DNA from: JBDFMH01 sp047238125
GTDB taxonomy: Bacteria > Pseudomonadota > Alphaproteobacteria > Sphingomonadales > Sphingomonadaceae
Reading direction: 5' to 3'
NCBI RefSeq assembly: GCF_047238125.1
Contig: NZ_JBDFMH010000001.1
Location: forward strand, 3,414,510 to 3,478,509
Length of the DNA stretch: 64,000 bases
Of this stretch, positions 24,382-33,232 are shown in pieces; position 1 is the stretch's first letter, and each line of letters opens with the position of its first letter. Under the pieces are notes generated by a model that saw only the letters and a list, made by a program, of their open reading frames with translations, was not told the DNA's origin and searched no databases. The position numbers and the translations under genes are program-made.

Positions 24382-26832
24382 ATGTCACATCTTCACGGGA
24401 TCACGCTGGCGACGGTGAGCCTTGCCGCGCTGATGGCAGGCAGCGCCCAGGCGCAGACCGCCGACCCTACGTCTGCGCCGCTGGCACCGGCCGCGGAAGC
24501 GACCACTGCCGGCACCGGCATCGAGGATATCGTCGTCACCGCGCGGCGGCGCGATAAATCGCTGCAGACGATCCCGGTCGCGATCTCGGCAATCACGCCG
24601 CAGCAGATCCAGCAGCGCGACATCACCAGCATCGAGAAGATCGCTGCCACCACACCGCAATTTACCGTCGGCCGCGCCTCATCCGGCTCGGGCGCGCAGC
24701 TCAGCATGCGCGGTATCGGATCGAACTCCACGTCGATCGGCATCGAACAGTCGGTCGCGACCGTCGTCGATGGCGCCTATTCGGGCTTCGGCCGGATCAT
24801 CTACGAGGGCTTCTTCGATCTCGACCGGATCGAAATTCTGCGTGGGCCGCAGGCGCTGTTCTTCGGCAAGAATGCGACAGCGGGCGTCGTTTCGATCAAC
24901 ACCGCCAATCCCGGCGACAAGCTCGAGGTGATCGGTCGCACCGGCTATGAATTCAAGTCGGAGACGATCTATGCCGAAGGCGTGATCTCCACGCCACTGA
25001 CCGATACGCTCGGCGTGCGCGTCGCCCTGCGCGGCAGCAAGATGTTCGGCGGCTATTATCGCAACGAATCTCCGGTGATCCCCTATGCAACCACTGATGT
25101 GGCGACAGGGGCCACCACCAACTACACCGCCCCCGTCGCGGCGCGTGAACAGCCTGGTGAAAAGGAATTCCTCGGCCGCATCACGCTGCAATGGAAGCCG
25201 ACCGGTCAGCTGACCGCAACGCTGAAAGCGAACATCGATCGCAACCGGGTCAACAACAACAGCTGGAACTATGTGAACTTCGCCTGCGCGAACGGCTTCA
25301 GCACCTTGTCGCCGACCGTACCGTGCCGCGACGATAATTTCGTGGTCCACCAGAACGATCTGCCGGCCGAGATCGCCAGCCAGACCCCGTTCGCAGGCGA
25401 TGGCGATCTCTACAACCGCTATCGGTCGTGGAATCTGATCGGCAATATCGACTATGATTTCGGCGACGTGAAACTGACGTCGACAACTTTCTACAACGAG
25501 AATACGAATAGCTGGAACTGCAACTGCGCCTACCAGACCGGCCCGATCTGGGCGACCGAACGATCCACATGGCGCGGATTTTCCAACGAGACCCGCGTCA
25601 CCACCGATTTCGAAGGTCCGCTGAACCTGCTGGCCGGCGTATTCTACCAGAACACCAAGCGTGTGTTCGACCAGAATGTGCTGTTCGCCGGCGCCGAGAA
25701 TAGTGCCGCGCCGGCCGGCATGCGGTTCGTGGCCTATTCGAAGAACAGCGAAACCAAGGGCGAGACGATCTCCGGCTTCGGCCAGGTCAACTGGAAATTC
25801 CTGCCGCGCTTCGAGCTTGCCGCCGGCGTCCGCTACATTCGCGAGACAAAGGACAGCTACTTCATCCAGCCCTATGTGAACCCGGGGCTGACGGCGCTGT
25901 TCGTGCAGGGGGTTGCGGTCAACGCCGACCAGACCTTCACCAACTGGTCGCCGGAAGTGACGCTGGCCTACAAGCCGACCGAGGACGTCAACCTCTATGC
26001 CGCCTACAAAACTGCCTACAAGTCGGGCGGCCTCTCCAACTCCGGCATCTACAGCGCGCTATCGACCGATCCCGCCGCCGACTTCATCTTCGAACCCGAA
26101 AAGGCCAAGGGGGTCGAAGCGGGGATCAAGACCACGCTGCTCGATCGCCAGCTGCGGTTCAACACTACGCTCTACCGCTTCAAATATACCAATCTGCAGG
26201 TCGATTTCTTCAATTCGCCGACCTTCGCGTTCCTGACGATCAACGCGGGGTCGGTGATCACGAAGGGGATCGAGACCGAGTTCGAATATGCGCCGCGCGC
26301 CGTGCCCGGGCTCGTGTTCAATGCATCGGTGAACTACAACAAGGCGCGCTTCCGCAGCTTCACCGGCCCCTGCTATTCCGGCCAGAGCACCCAGCTCGGC
26401 TGCCCGAGCCCGACGGGGCCCGGCGGTTTCCCGCAGCAGGATCTGAGCGGACGCCCGCCAGCGGTGGCACCCGAATGGACCGGTACGCTGGGGATCAGCT
26501 ATGATGGCTCGCTGAGCGAGGCGATCGATTTCGGCTTCAACGCGAACGCCCGCTATAGCGACAACTACCTTGCTTCCAGCCTGGGTAATCCGCTATCGGC
26601 AGTGGGATCCTATGTCACGCTCGATGCCGGCTTCCAGCTCCGCACCCCGGATCGCCGCTACGAACTGGCGCTGATCGGCAAGAACCTGACGAACCGCCAA
26701 TATTTCCTGGGCGCGCAGGATGCACCGGCGACTGGGTCCGGCACCGGAACGCCCGCGGGCATCAGCGCGGATCAGAGCGGATACGGCACCTTGCCGCGGA
26801 CGGTGCAATTGCAGCTGACCGTCCGCTATTGA
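24382..26832 (+). CDS. TonB-dependent outer-membrane receptor
   Basis: An intact receptor of 816 residues. It has a signal peptide (cleaved near AQAQ, about 25), a TonB-box-like region (EDIVVTARRRDKSLQTIPVA), a plug with SMRGIGSNSTSIG and EILRGPQALFFGKNATAGVV, a 22-stranded-type barrel, and a terminal strand ending in aromatic VRY. It would import a substrate of the surrounding oxidative genes across the outer membrane using TonB energy. It begins 61 bases after the quinohemoprotein gene. Such receptors in sphingomonads often serve catabolic islands rather than iron uptake; no siderophore genes are nearby. Confidence 0.94.
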   Translation: MSHLHGITLATVSLAALMAGSAQAQTADPTSAPLAPAAEATTAGTGIEDIVVTARRRDKSLQTIPVAISAITPQQIQQRDITSIEKIAATTPQFTVGRASSGSGAQLSMRGIGSNSTSIGIEQSVATVVDGAYSGFGRIIYEGFFDLDRIEILRGPQALFFGKNATAGVVSINTANPGDKLEVIGRTGYEFKSETIYAEGVISTPLTDTLGVRVALRGSKMFGGYYRNESPVIPYATTDVATGATTNYTAPVAAREQPGEKEFLGRITLQWKPTGQLTATLKANIDRNRVNNNSWNYVNFACANGFSTLSPTVPCRDDNFVVHQNDLPAEIASQTPFAGDGDLYNRYRSWNLIGNIDYDFGDVKLTSTTFYNENTNSWNCNCAYQTGPIWATERSTWRGFSNETRVTTDFEGPLNLLAGVFYQNTKRVFDQNVLFAGAENSAAPAGMRFVAYSKNSETKGETISGFGQVNWKFLPRFELAAGVRYIRETKDSYFIQPYVNPGLTALFVQGVAVNADQTFTNWSPEVTLAYKPTEDVNLYAAYKTAYKSGGLSNSGIYSALSTDPAADFIFEPEKAKGVEAGIKTTLLDRQLRFNTTLYRFKYTNLQVDFFNSPTFAFLTINAGSVITKGIETEFEYAPRAVPGLVFNASVNYNKARFRSFTGPCYSGQSTQLGCPSPTGPGGFPQQDLSGRPPAVAPEWTGTLGISYDGSLSEAIDFGFNANARYSDNYLASSLGNPLSAVGSYVTLDAGFQLRTPDRRYELALIGKNLTNRQYFLGAQDAPATGSGTGTPAGISADQSGYGTLPRTVQLQLTVRY

Positions 26833-26871
26833 ACGCCGCGCTCGGCGATATGCATGGTTTTGGAGACGCGC

Positions 26872-27411
26872 ATGGTTTCGCTCGAATTGAGGATCGATCG
26901 GCTGGAGGCGCGTGCGGAGATCGCCGAACTCTGCAGTGCCTATGGCATCGCCTGCGACGAGCACGACTATGATCGTCTCGAAAGCCTGTTCACCGAAGAT
27001 GTCGTGATCCAGTCCCGCGACCGGCTGATGGATGCCAGCGGCCGCGAGGCCGTGATGGCGATGTTCGGGCGGATGCTCGCGATCCGCGGCCCGGCCTATC
27101 ACTGGACGCATGATCGGTTCGTGCGGTTCGACGATGCGGACGCCGATATCGCGAGCGGGCTGGTGCTGGCGCATGCCGAGACCTCACCCGATGGCGTCGC
27201 CAGTATCGCTGCGATCCGCTATGCCGATCGCTATCGTCGAGAAGCCGGGTGCTGGAAGTTCGCCGAACGCCAGCTGTCCTTCCTCTATTACATGCCGATC
27301 ACCGAGTTCGCGGCGCGCTTTCCGACGGCGGACCGGATGGGGCTAGGCGGCAACTGGCGGGGTGCGGACTTTCCCGAAGGTCTGCCGACCTTTCGCCGCC
27401 AACGGCCCTGA
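26872..27411 (+). CDS. SnoaL/NTF2-like family protein
   Basis: A 179-residue protein with the NTF2-like cone fold pattern: helical N-terminus LEARAEIAELCSAYGIACDE, then DYDRLESLFTEDVVIQS, YHWTHDRFV and a terminal sheet with YADRYRREAGCWKFAER. This is the SnoaL/bile-acid 7-alpha-dehydratase-like group, whose members catalyse dehydration, isomerisation or cyclisation. The second ATG, at 26872, is preferred because TTGGAGA lies before it; the first is 18 bases upstream. It follows the TonB receptor by 39 bases and is likely co-transcribed. The reaction is not known. Confidence 0.85.
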   Translation: MVSLELRIDRLEARAEIAELCSAYGIACDEHDYDRLESLFTEDVVIQSRDRLMDASGREAVMAMFGRMLAIRGPAYHWTHDRFVRFDDADADIASGLVLAHAETSPDGVASIAAIRYADRYRREAGCWKFAERQLSFLYYMPITEFAARFPTADRMGLGGNWRGADFPEGLPTFRRQRP

Positions 27412-27566
27412 TCACTAGGCTGCGCGGCATCGCTGCATCAACAACAGGCTCGAATTCGATCATAGGACATCATTTTCGCCAGTGGCAGTGACTGCAAACC
27501 CATCTATTCGGGATGCGAGGAGTCCACGCCAGCGACCAAAGCGGCGGCCGATCGGAGAGGGTGTCG

Positions 27567-29204
27567 ATGAAGGCGAAGACGAGCTTCAACATGCGCGTGC
27601 TGGCCCACGCCGTGCCGGTAGCGATGGTGGTCGCAGGGATCGCGATGATCGCGGGCGGGGGCAGCCCGGCCGCTGCCGACCAAAGCGCGCCGCAGACCAG
27701 CTATTGGGTCGAGCAGGTGATCGACAAGCTCGACCACCCCTGGGCGATGGCCTGGCTACCCAATGGCGACATGCTGATCACCGAGCGTCCGGGCCGGCTG
27801 CGGCTGGTCAAGGGCGGCGTGCTGCAGCCGACGCCGATCGCTGGCACGCCCGAAGTGCTGAATACCAGCATCTTCGATGGCCTGCTGGATGTGAAGCTGG
27901 ACCCGGATTTCGCCAGCAACAACATGATCTACCTGACCTACGTCACGGGCACCGACAGCGCCCGCACCGGCCATCTGATGAAGGCGAAGCTCCAGGGCGG
28001 CCAGCTGGTCGATCAGAAGCTGTTGTTCACCACCGCCACGCCGGCCCCGCCGGGCGGCCCCAACATCATGCGGATCCTGTTCCTGCCGGACAAGACGATG
28101 CTGGTCGGCGTCGGATCGGGCGGGCAGGGCAGCCGCGGCATGGTGCAGCGGACAGACAACCAGTCCGGCAAGATCATCCATCTCAATCGCGACGGCAGCC
28201 CGGTCGCGAACGGCCCGTTCGCCAAGACCGAAGGCGCCAAGCCCGAGATCTGGGCAATGGGCTTTCGCAATTCGGCCGGGCTGGCGCGCGATGCCGAGGG
28301 CCGGATCTGGACGATCGACATCGGCCCCAAGGGCGGTGACGAAATGAACGTGGTGAAGGCGGGCGGCAACTATGGCTGGCCGCTCGTCACCTGGGGGTTC
28401 GACTATACCGGCCGGGCGATGTCCGACCGTCAGGACGGAGCGGAGTTCGTCGATCCGATCGCGGTGTGGTCACCGTCGCGTGCGCCGGGGGACCTGGCCT
28501 ATTATGACGGCAGCCGCTTTCCGCAGTGGAAGGGCGATTTCTTCGCGGCCGAACTGATGGGGCAGGTGCTGCGGCGCTTGCGCGTGCACGACAACAAGGT
28601 CGTGCAGGAAGAAGCGCTGATGGGCGATCTGCGCGAACGCATCCGATCGGTCGCACAGGGGCCGGACGGTTATCTCTATGTGCTGACCGATGCATCGCGG
28701 GGGCGGCTGCTGCGGCTGCGCCCGGGCGTGCCCACCAAGGCCGAACAGGCGCGCGTGGCGCAATCCTATGCCAAGGCGGACTCGGGCAACATGGTCCAGG
28801 ATTTCGCCAGTCGCGGCGTCTATCAGGAAAAGTTCACGCAGGTCCTGTTCGCCTTCAAATATGATGAGGCGAAGGCCAAGACGCTGTTCGGGCAGCAATG
28901 CGCCAGCTGCCACAAGGCGGGCAGCTTCACCGAAGGCGAGATCGGTCCCGATCTGAATGGTGTCGCCCAGCGCCGCTCCGGCACCTTGCCGGGCTATTCC
29001 TATTCCGCAGCGATGAGCGATCCGAAGACGCAGGTGCAGTGGGATCGCGACAGCCTGGTCGCGTTCATCTCGAACCCGCAATCCTATTATCCGGGTACCA
29101 AGATGGCAGTCGCGCCGATTGACGATCTGGAGACCGTCCTCCAGATCACAAGCTATCTGGAAAGCACCGGAAAGCCGGCGGCAAAGGCCGAAGCGGCGAA
29201 GTGA
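27567..29204 (+). CDS. PQQ-dependent sorbosone/aldose-type dehydrogenase fused to cytochrome c
   Basis: A 545-residue secreted quinoprotein. It has an N-terminal signal peptide (hydrophobic stretch VLAHAVPVAMVVAGIAMIAG), a six-bladed soluble glucose dehydrogenase/sorbosone dehydrogenase propeller (LDHPWAMAWLPNGDMLITER, GFRNSAGLARD, GGDEMNVVKAGGNYGWP) and a C-terminal haem c domain with CASCH near 444-448. It would oxidise a sugar-like or aldehyde/alcohol substrate in the periplasm and hand electrons to the chain. The ATG at 27567 follows GGAGAGG. The 155 bases before it could carry a separate promoter. Confidence 0.9.
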   Translation: MKAKTSFNMRVLAHAVPVAMVVAGIAMIAGGGSPAAADQSAPQTSYWVEQVIDKLDHPWAMAWLPNGDMLITERPGRLRLVKGGVLQPTPIAGTPEVLNTSIFDGLLDVKLDPDFASNNMIYLTYVTGTDSARTGHLMKAKLQGGQLVDQKLLFTTATPAPPGGPNIMRILFLPDKTMLVGVGSGGQGSRGMVQRTDNQSGKIIHLNRDGSPVANGPFAKTEGAKPEIWAMGFRNSAGLARDAEGRIWTIDIGPKGGDEMNVVKAGGNYGWPLVTWGFDYTGRAMSDRQDGAEFVDPIAVWSPSRAPGDLAYYDGSRFPQWKGDFFAAELMGQVLRRLRVHDNKVVQEEALMGDLRERIRSVAQGPDGYLYVLTDASRGRLLRLRPGVPTKAEQARVAQSYAKADSGNMVQDFASRGVYQEKFTQVLFAFKYDEAKAKTLFGQQCASCHKAGSFTEGEIGPDLNGVAQRRSGTLPGYSYSAAMSDPKTQVQWDRDSLVAFISNPQSYYPGTKMAVAPIDDLETVLQITSYLESTGKPAAKAEAAK

Positions 29205-29221
29205 ACGGGCAGGTCGGGGGA

Positions 29222-30784
29222 TCAGCCTCCGCCCGCCAGTTCCTCGCGTAGCGCGCGTTTCAGGATCTTGCCGCTTGCGTTGCGGGGCAGCGCATCGCGG
29301 AAATGGATCGCCTTGGGCCGCTTGAACGCGGCCAGCCGCTCGGCGCAGTGGGCGGCCAGCATGTCGGCATCGACGACATGGCCCGTTCGCGGGACGACGA
29401 CGGCCGTGACCGCCTCGATCCATTTCGCGTGCGGCAGGCCGATCACCGCCACCTCGGACACGGCGGGGTGGGCATAGAGTGCTTCTTCCACCTCGCGCGA
29501 GGCGACATTCTCGCCGCCGGTCTTGATCATGTCCTTCTTGCGATCGACCACGGTGATATAGCCATGCGCATCGCGCCAGCCGAGATCGCCGCTGTGGAAC
29601 CAGCCGCCCGCGAACGCCTCCGCCGTGCGGACGGGATCGTCCCAATAGCCAGTCAGCAATTGCGGCGATCGATGCACGATCTCGCCGACTTCGCCCACCG
29701 CGACCTCAGCCATCGCATCGTCCACGATCCGGGTTTCGACATGCAGTGTCGGCCGGCCGGCCGATCCCAGTCGCTCGGCATGCTCCTCAGGAAATAATAT
29801 GGTCGCGACGGGCGCGATCTCGGTCTGGCCGTACAGGTTCCACAGCCGCAGCCGGGGCAGGCGCGCGCGCAATTCTCGCAGCACCTCCACCGGCATGATC
29901 GACGCGCCATAATAGCCTTTGGCCAGCGCGCCGAGATCGGTGGCGTCAAACGCATCGTGGCGCAGCAGACCGATCCAGACGGTCGGCGGCGCGAAGAAGG
30001 AATTGGCGCGGTGCGCCGCCAGCAGCCGCAGCAAATTGGCCGGAGACGGATCGGCCGTGATGATGTTGCAGCCGCCCACCTGCAGCGAGGGGCCGATCAT
30101 GCAATCGAGCTGTGCGCAGTGGTAGAGCGGCATCGCGTGCAGAGCGATCGTGTCCGCGGTCCATTCGCAATCGACGATGCAGCTCTGATATTCCCATAGT
30201 ACCGCATCGTGCGACAGCATCGCGCCCTTCGGTCGGGACTCGGTGCCGCTGGTGTAGATGATCTGCAGCAGATCGCCGCCGCCGCGCGTCTCCTGTCGGG
30301 GCGTAAGGGCACCGAACAGCGCATCCCACGCTGGTATGCCGGACGGCGCTGGCAGCGCTTCCCCGGGCAGGCCGTAGATCGCCTCGATACCCGGCGTGCG
30401 GGCAGCCAGCGCCACATCGATCGTATCGATATCGGCAAACAGCAGCCGCGCGCCGCTATGCGCCAGCACATAGCCGACATCCTCGGCGTTCAGCATGAAG
30501 TTGATCGGCACCAGCACGGCATCCGCACGCGCGACAGCAAATCGCAGGGCGATGAACGCATGGCTGTTGCGCGCGATCAGCGCGATCCGGTCGCCGGGGC
30601 GGATGCCGGCTTCGGCCAGACCATTGGCAAGCCGATCGACGAGGCGATCGAATTCGGCATAGCTCCACTGCATATCGCCGCAGAGGATGGCGGGCCGATC
30701 GCGATGGCGCAGCGCAGCGCGGCGCAGCACGCCCGATAGCGATTGGAGGCGGACGGTAGGCGGCGTGTCGGGATGGTCGCTCAT
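29222..30784 (-). CDS. AMP-dependent acyl-CoA synthetase, second copy
   Basis: A 520-residue ANL ligase, a different paralogue from the one at 16.5-18.1 kb. The P-loop is YTSGTESRPKGAM, then LYGQTEIAP, the hinge HSGDLGWRDAHGYITVVDR and the C-terminal lysine in NASGKILKRALR. The P-loop has ES where TG is usual (SGTTGxPKG), a variation seen in some acyl-CoA synthetases. It is convergent with the sorbosone-type dehydrogenase gene, with 17 bases between the stops. The substrate is unknown; location suggests the same pathway. Confidence 0.9.
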   Translation of the reverse strand: MSDHPDTPPTVRLQSLSGVLRRAALRHRDRPAILCGDMQWSYAEFDRLVDRLANGLAEAGIRPGDRIALIARNSHAFIALRFAVARADAVLVPINFMLNAEDVGYVLAHSGARLLFADIDTIDVALAARTPGIEAIYGLPGEALPAPSGIPAWDALFGALTPRQETRGGGDLLQIIYTSGTESRPKGAMLSHDAVLWEYQSCIVDCEWTADTIALHAMPLYHCAQLDCMIGPSLQVGGCNIITADPSPANLLRLLAAHRANSFFAPPTVWIGLLRHDAFDATDLGALAKGYYGASIMPVEVLRELRARLPRLRLWNLYGQTEIAPVATILFPEEHAERLGSAGRPTLHVETRIVDDAMAEVAVGEVGEIVHRSPQLLTGYWDDPVRTAEAFAGGWFHSGDLGWRDAHGYITVVDRKKDMIKTGGENVASREVEEALYAHPAVSEVAVIGLPHAKWIEAVTAVVVPRTGHVVDADMLAAHCAERLAAFKRPKAIHFRDALPRNASGKILKRALREELAGGG

Positions 30785-30830
30785 GCGCGCTTATCGCCAG
30801 GAACCGCGCCGTGCGACAAGCCGGATCGCA

Positions 30831-30859
30831 CCCGGCCGCCGATCTGGTCGACGGCCGGG
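30831..30859. repeat. Inverted repeat after katG
   Basis: A perfect 8-bp inverted repeat, CCCGGCCG (30831-30838) and CGGCCGGG (30852-30859), lies just past the katG stop on the minus strand. There is no T-run on either strand, so it may stabilise the 3' end rather than act as an intrinsic terminator. Confidence 0.35.
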
Positions 30860-30870
30860 CCGATATCCGA

Positions 30871-33099
30871 TCAGTTCAGATCGAACCGATCGGCATTCAT
30901 CACCTTGGTCCAGGCCTTCACGAAGTCCTTCACGAACTTCTCGCCGGCATCGGCCGAGGCATAGACTTCGGAGATCGCACGGACCTGCGAGTTGGACCCG
31001 AAGAACAGGTCGGTCCGCGTCGCGGTCCACTTCTTTTCGTCGGTGGCGCGGTCGGTGCCGAGATATTCCTCGTCGCCACTTTCGTCGACTTCCTTCCAGG
31101 CCGTCCCCATGTCGAGCAGGTTGACGAAGAAGTCGTTGGTCAGCGTGCCGACCCGATCGGTCAGCACGCCGTGCGGCGAGCCGCCATGATTGGCACCCAA
31201 CACGCGCAGGCCACCGACCAGCACTGTCATCTCCGGCGCGCTCAGCCGCAGCAACTGGGCGCGGTCGACCAGCAGCTCCTCGGTCGGCACGTTGTAACGC
31301 ACGCCGAGATAGTTGCGGAAGCCGTCTGCCTTCGGCTCAAGCACATCGAAGCCTTCGGCGTCGGTCTGCTCGGCGCTGGCGTCGGTCCGCCCCGGCGTGA
31401 ACGGCACCGCCACGGCATGGCCGCCGTCCCTCGCCGCCTTCTCGACCGCGGCGGTCCCGCCGAGCACGATCAGATCGGCGATCGACACCTTCTTGCCACC
31501 ACCTGCACCGTCGAACTCGGCCTTGATGCCTTCATAGACGTTCAGCACCTTGGCCAGCTGCTCGGGCTGGTTGACCTTCCAGTCCTTCTGGGGAGCCAGC
31601 CGAATCCGTGCGCCATTGGCACCGCCGCGATGATCGGAGCCGCGATAGGTGGCAGCGGACGCCCAGGCGGTCGATACCAGTTCGGAAACCATCAGGCCCG
31701 AACCGAGGATCTTCCCCTTGAGCGCAGCGATGTCGCCTTCGCCGATCGGCGCATAATCCGCCGCCGGTATCGGATCCTGCCACAGCAGATCCTCTGCCGG
31801 AACGTCGGGCCCCAGGTAACGCGCCTTTGGCCCCATGTCGCGGTGGCACAACTTGAACCAGGCGCGCGCGAACTGATCGGCGAAATAGGCCGGATCCGCG
31901 CGGAACTTGTCCATCACCTTGCGATATTCTGGATCGACCTTCATCGCCATGTCGGCGGTGGTCATCATCGTCGGCACCTTCACGCCCGGCGTATGCGCCT
32001 TGGGCGCGAGGGTCTCTTCCGGGTTGCCGACGGGCTGCCACTGCTTGGCACCTGCCGGGCTGCGAACCAGTTCATACTCATGGTCGAGCAGCATATCGAA
32101 ATAGGTCATGTCCCAGTTGATCGGGGTCGGGGTCCACGATCCCTCGATGCCCGACGTGATGGTGTGATCGCCCATCCCGCTCTCATGGGTGGAGGTCCAG
32201 CCGAAGCCCATCTGCGCAATGTCGCTGCCTTCCGGCTCGACACCGACCAGCGATGCGTCGCCCGCGCCGTGCGCCTTGCCGAACGTGTGGCCGCCGGCAG
32301 TTAGCGCCGCGGTCTCGACATCATTCATGCCCATCCGCGCGAACGTTTCGCGAATGTCACGGGCAGACTGCAGTGCGTCGGGATTGCCGCCCGGGCCTTC
32401 CGGGTTCACGTAGATCAGGCCCATCTGGATCGCGGCGAGCGGGCTTTCCAGCGCCATCTCGCGATCGGGCTGGATGCGGGTCTGGCTGCTCTCGCTGCCG
32501 ACCCATTCCTCCTCTGTGCCCCAGTAGATGTCCTTCTCGGGCTCGAACACATCGGCGCGGCCGCCGCCGAAACCGAACACTGGTCCGCCCATCGATTCGA
32601 TCGCAACATTGCCGGCCAAGATCATCAGATCCGCCCAGCTGAGCTTGCGGCCATATTTCTGCTTGATCGGCCAGAGCAGGCGGCGGGCCTTGTCGAGGTT
32701 GCCGTTGTCCGGCCAGCTGTTGAGCGGCGCGAAGCGCTGCGAGCCCGACGAAGCGCCGCCGCGGCCGTCGCCGGTGCGATAGGTGCCGGCACTGTGCCAC
32801 GCCATGCGGATGAAGAATGGGCCGTAATGGCCATAGTCGGCCGGCCACCAGGGCTGGCTGTCCGTCATCAGCGCGGTCAGATCCGCCTTCACCGCCGCCA
32901 GATCGAGCGTCTTGAATTCGGCTGCGTAATCGAAATCCGGGCCCATCGGGTCGCTCGAAAGCCCGTTCTGCTGGAGGATATCCAGCGGCACCTGGTTGGG
33001 CCACCAATCGCGGTTGGTACGGCCGAGCAAAGACCGCAGCGCCTTGTCTTCCTTCATCGGGCAACCGCTCAGCGGGTCACCGCTCGTCTTCGCGTCCAT
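30871..33099 (-). CDS. katG: Catalase-peroxidase
   Basis: A bifunctional haem enzyme of 742 residues that removes hydrogen peroxide. Both KatG halves are present. The distal-site RMAWHSAGTYR (around 100) contains the Trp and His; the Tyr of the Met-Tyr-Trp crosslink is in GLIYVNPEGP, and the proximal haem His is in TAGGHTFGKAHG. The C-terminal half repeats the fold without active residues. A GAGGAG ribosome binding site precedes the ATG. No oxyR is adjacent. A palindrome upstream may be the control site. Confidence 0.97.
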   Translation of the reverse strand: MDAKTSGDPLSGCPMKEDKALRSLLGRTNRDWWPNQVPLDILQQNGLSSDPMGPDFDYAAEFKTLDLAAVKADLTALMTDSQPWWPADYGHYGPFFIRMAWHSAGTYRTGDGRGGASSGSQRFAPLNSWPDNGNLDKARRLLWPIKQKYGRKLSWADLMILAGNVAIESMGGPVFGFGGGRADVFEPEKDIYWGTEEEWVGSESSQTRIQPDREMALESPLAAIQMGLIYVNPEGPGGNPDALQSARDIRETFARMGMNDVETAALTAGGHTFGKAHGAGDASLVGVEPEGSDIAQMGFGWTSTHESGMGDHTITSGIEGSWTPTPINWDMTYFDMLLDHEYELVRSPAGAKQWQPVGNPEETLAPKAHTPGVKVPTMMTTADMAMKVDPEYRKVMDKFRADPAYFADQFARAWFKLCHRDMGPKARYLGPDVPAEDLLWQDPIPAADYAPIGEGDIAALKGKILGSGLMVSELVSTAWASAATYRGSDHRGGANGARIRLAPQKDWKVNQPEQLAKVLNVYEGIKAEFDGAGGGKKVSIADLIVLGGTAAVEKAARDGGHAVAVPFTPGRTDASAEQTDAEGFDVLEPKADGFRNYLGVRYNVPTEELLVDRAQLLRLSAPEMTVLVGGLRVLGANHGGSPHGVLTDRVGTLTNDFFVNLLDMGTAWKEVDESGDEEYLGTDRATDEKKWTATRTDLFFGSNSQVRAISEVYASADAGEKFVKDFVKAWTKVMNADRFDLN

Positions 33100-33183
33100 G
33101 CGTCTTCTCCTCGCCGGGTCCGTCTCGCAAAGGGGTACGAGCGGACATTGTTGAAACTGATGACAGCAGGCTAAGCGCCGCGC

Positions 33184-33202
33184 ACTGATCTAGCAAATCA
33201 GT
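33184..33202. promoter_or_regulatory. Palindrome upstream of katG
   Basis: ACTGAT (33184-33189) and its complement ATCAGT (33197-33202) form a perfect 6-bp inverted repeat with a 7-base spacer, about 85 bases before the katG ATG in an AT-richer stretch. It could be an operator for a peroxide regulator. It does not match the OxyR consensus closely enough for assignment. Confidence 0.3.
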
Positions 33203-33232
33203 TAAAACAGTCTGCCTGATCGGAATCACCGA

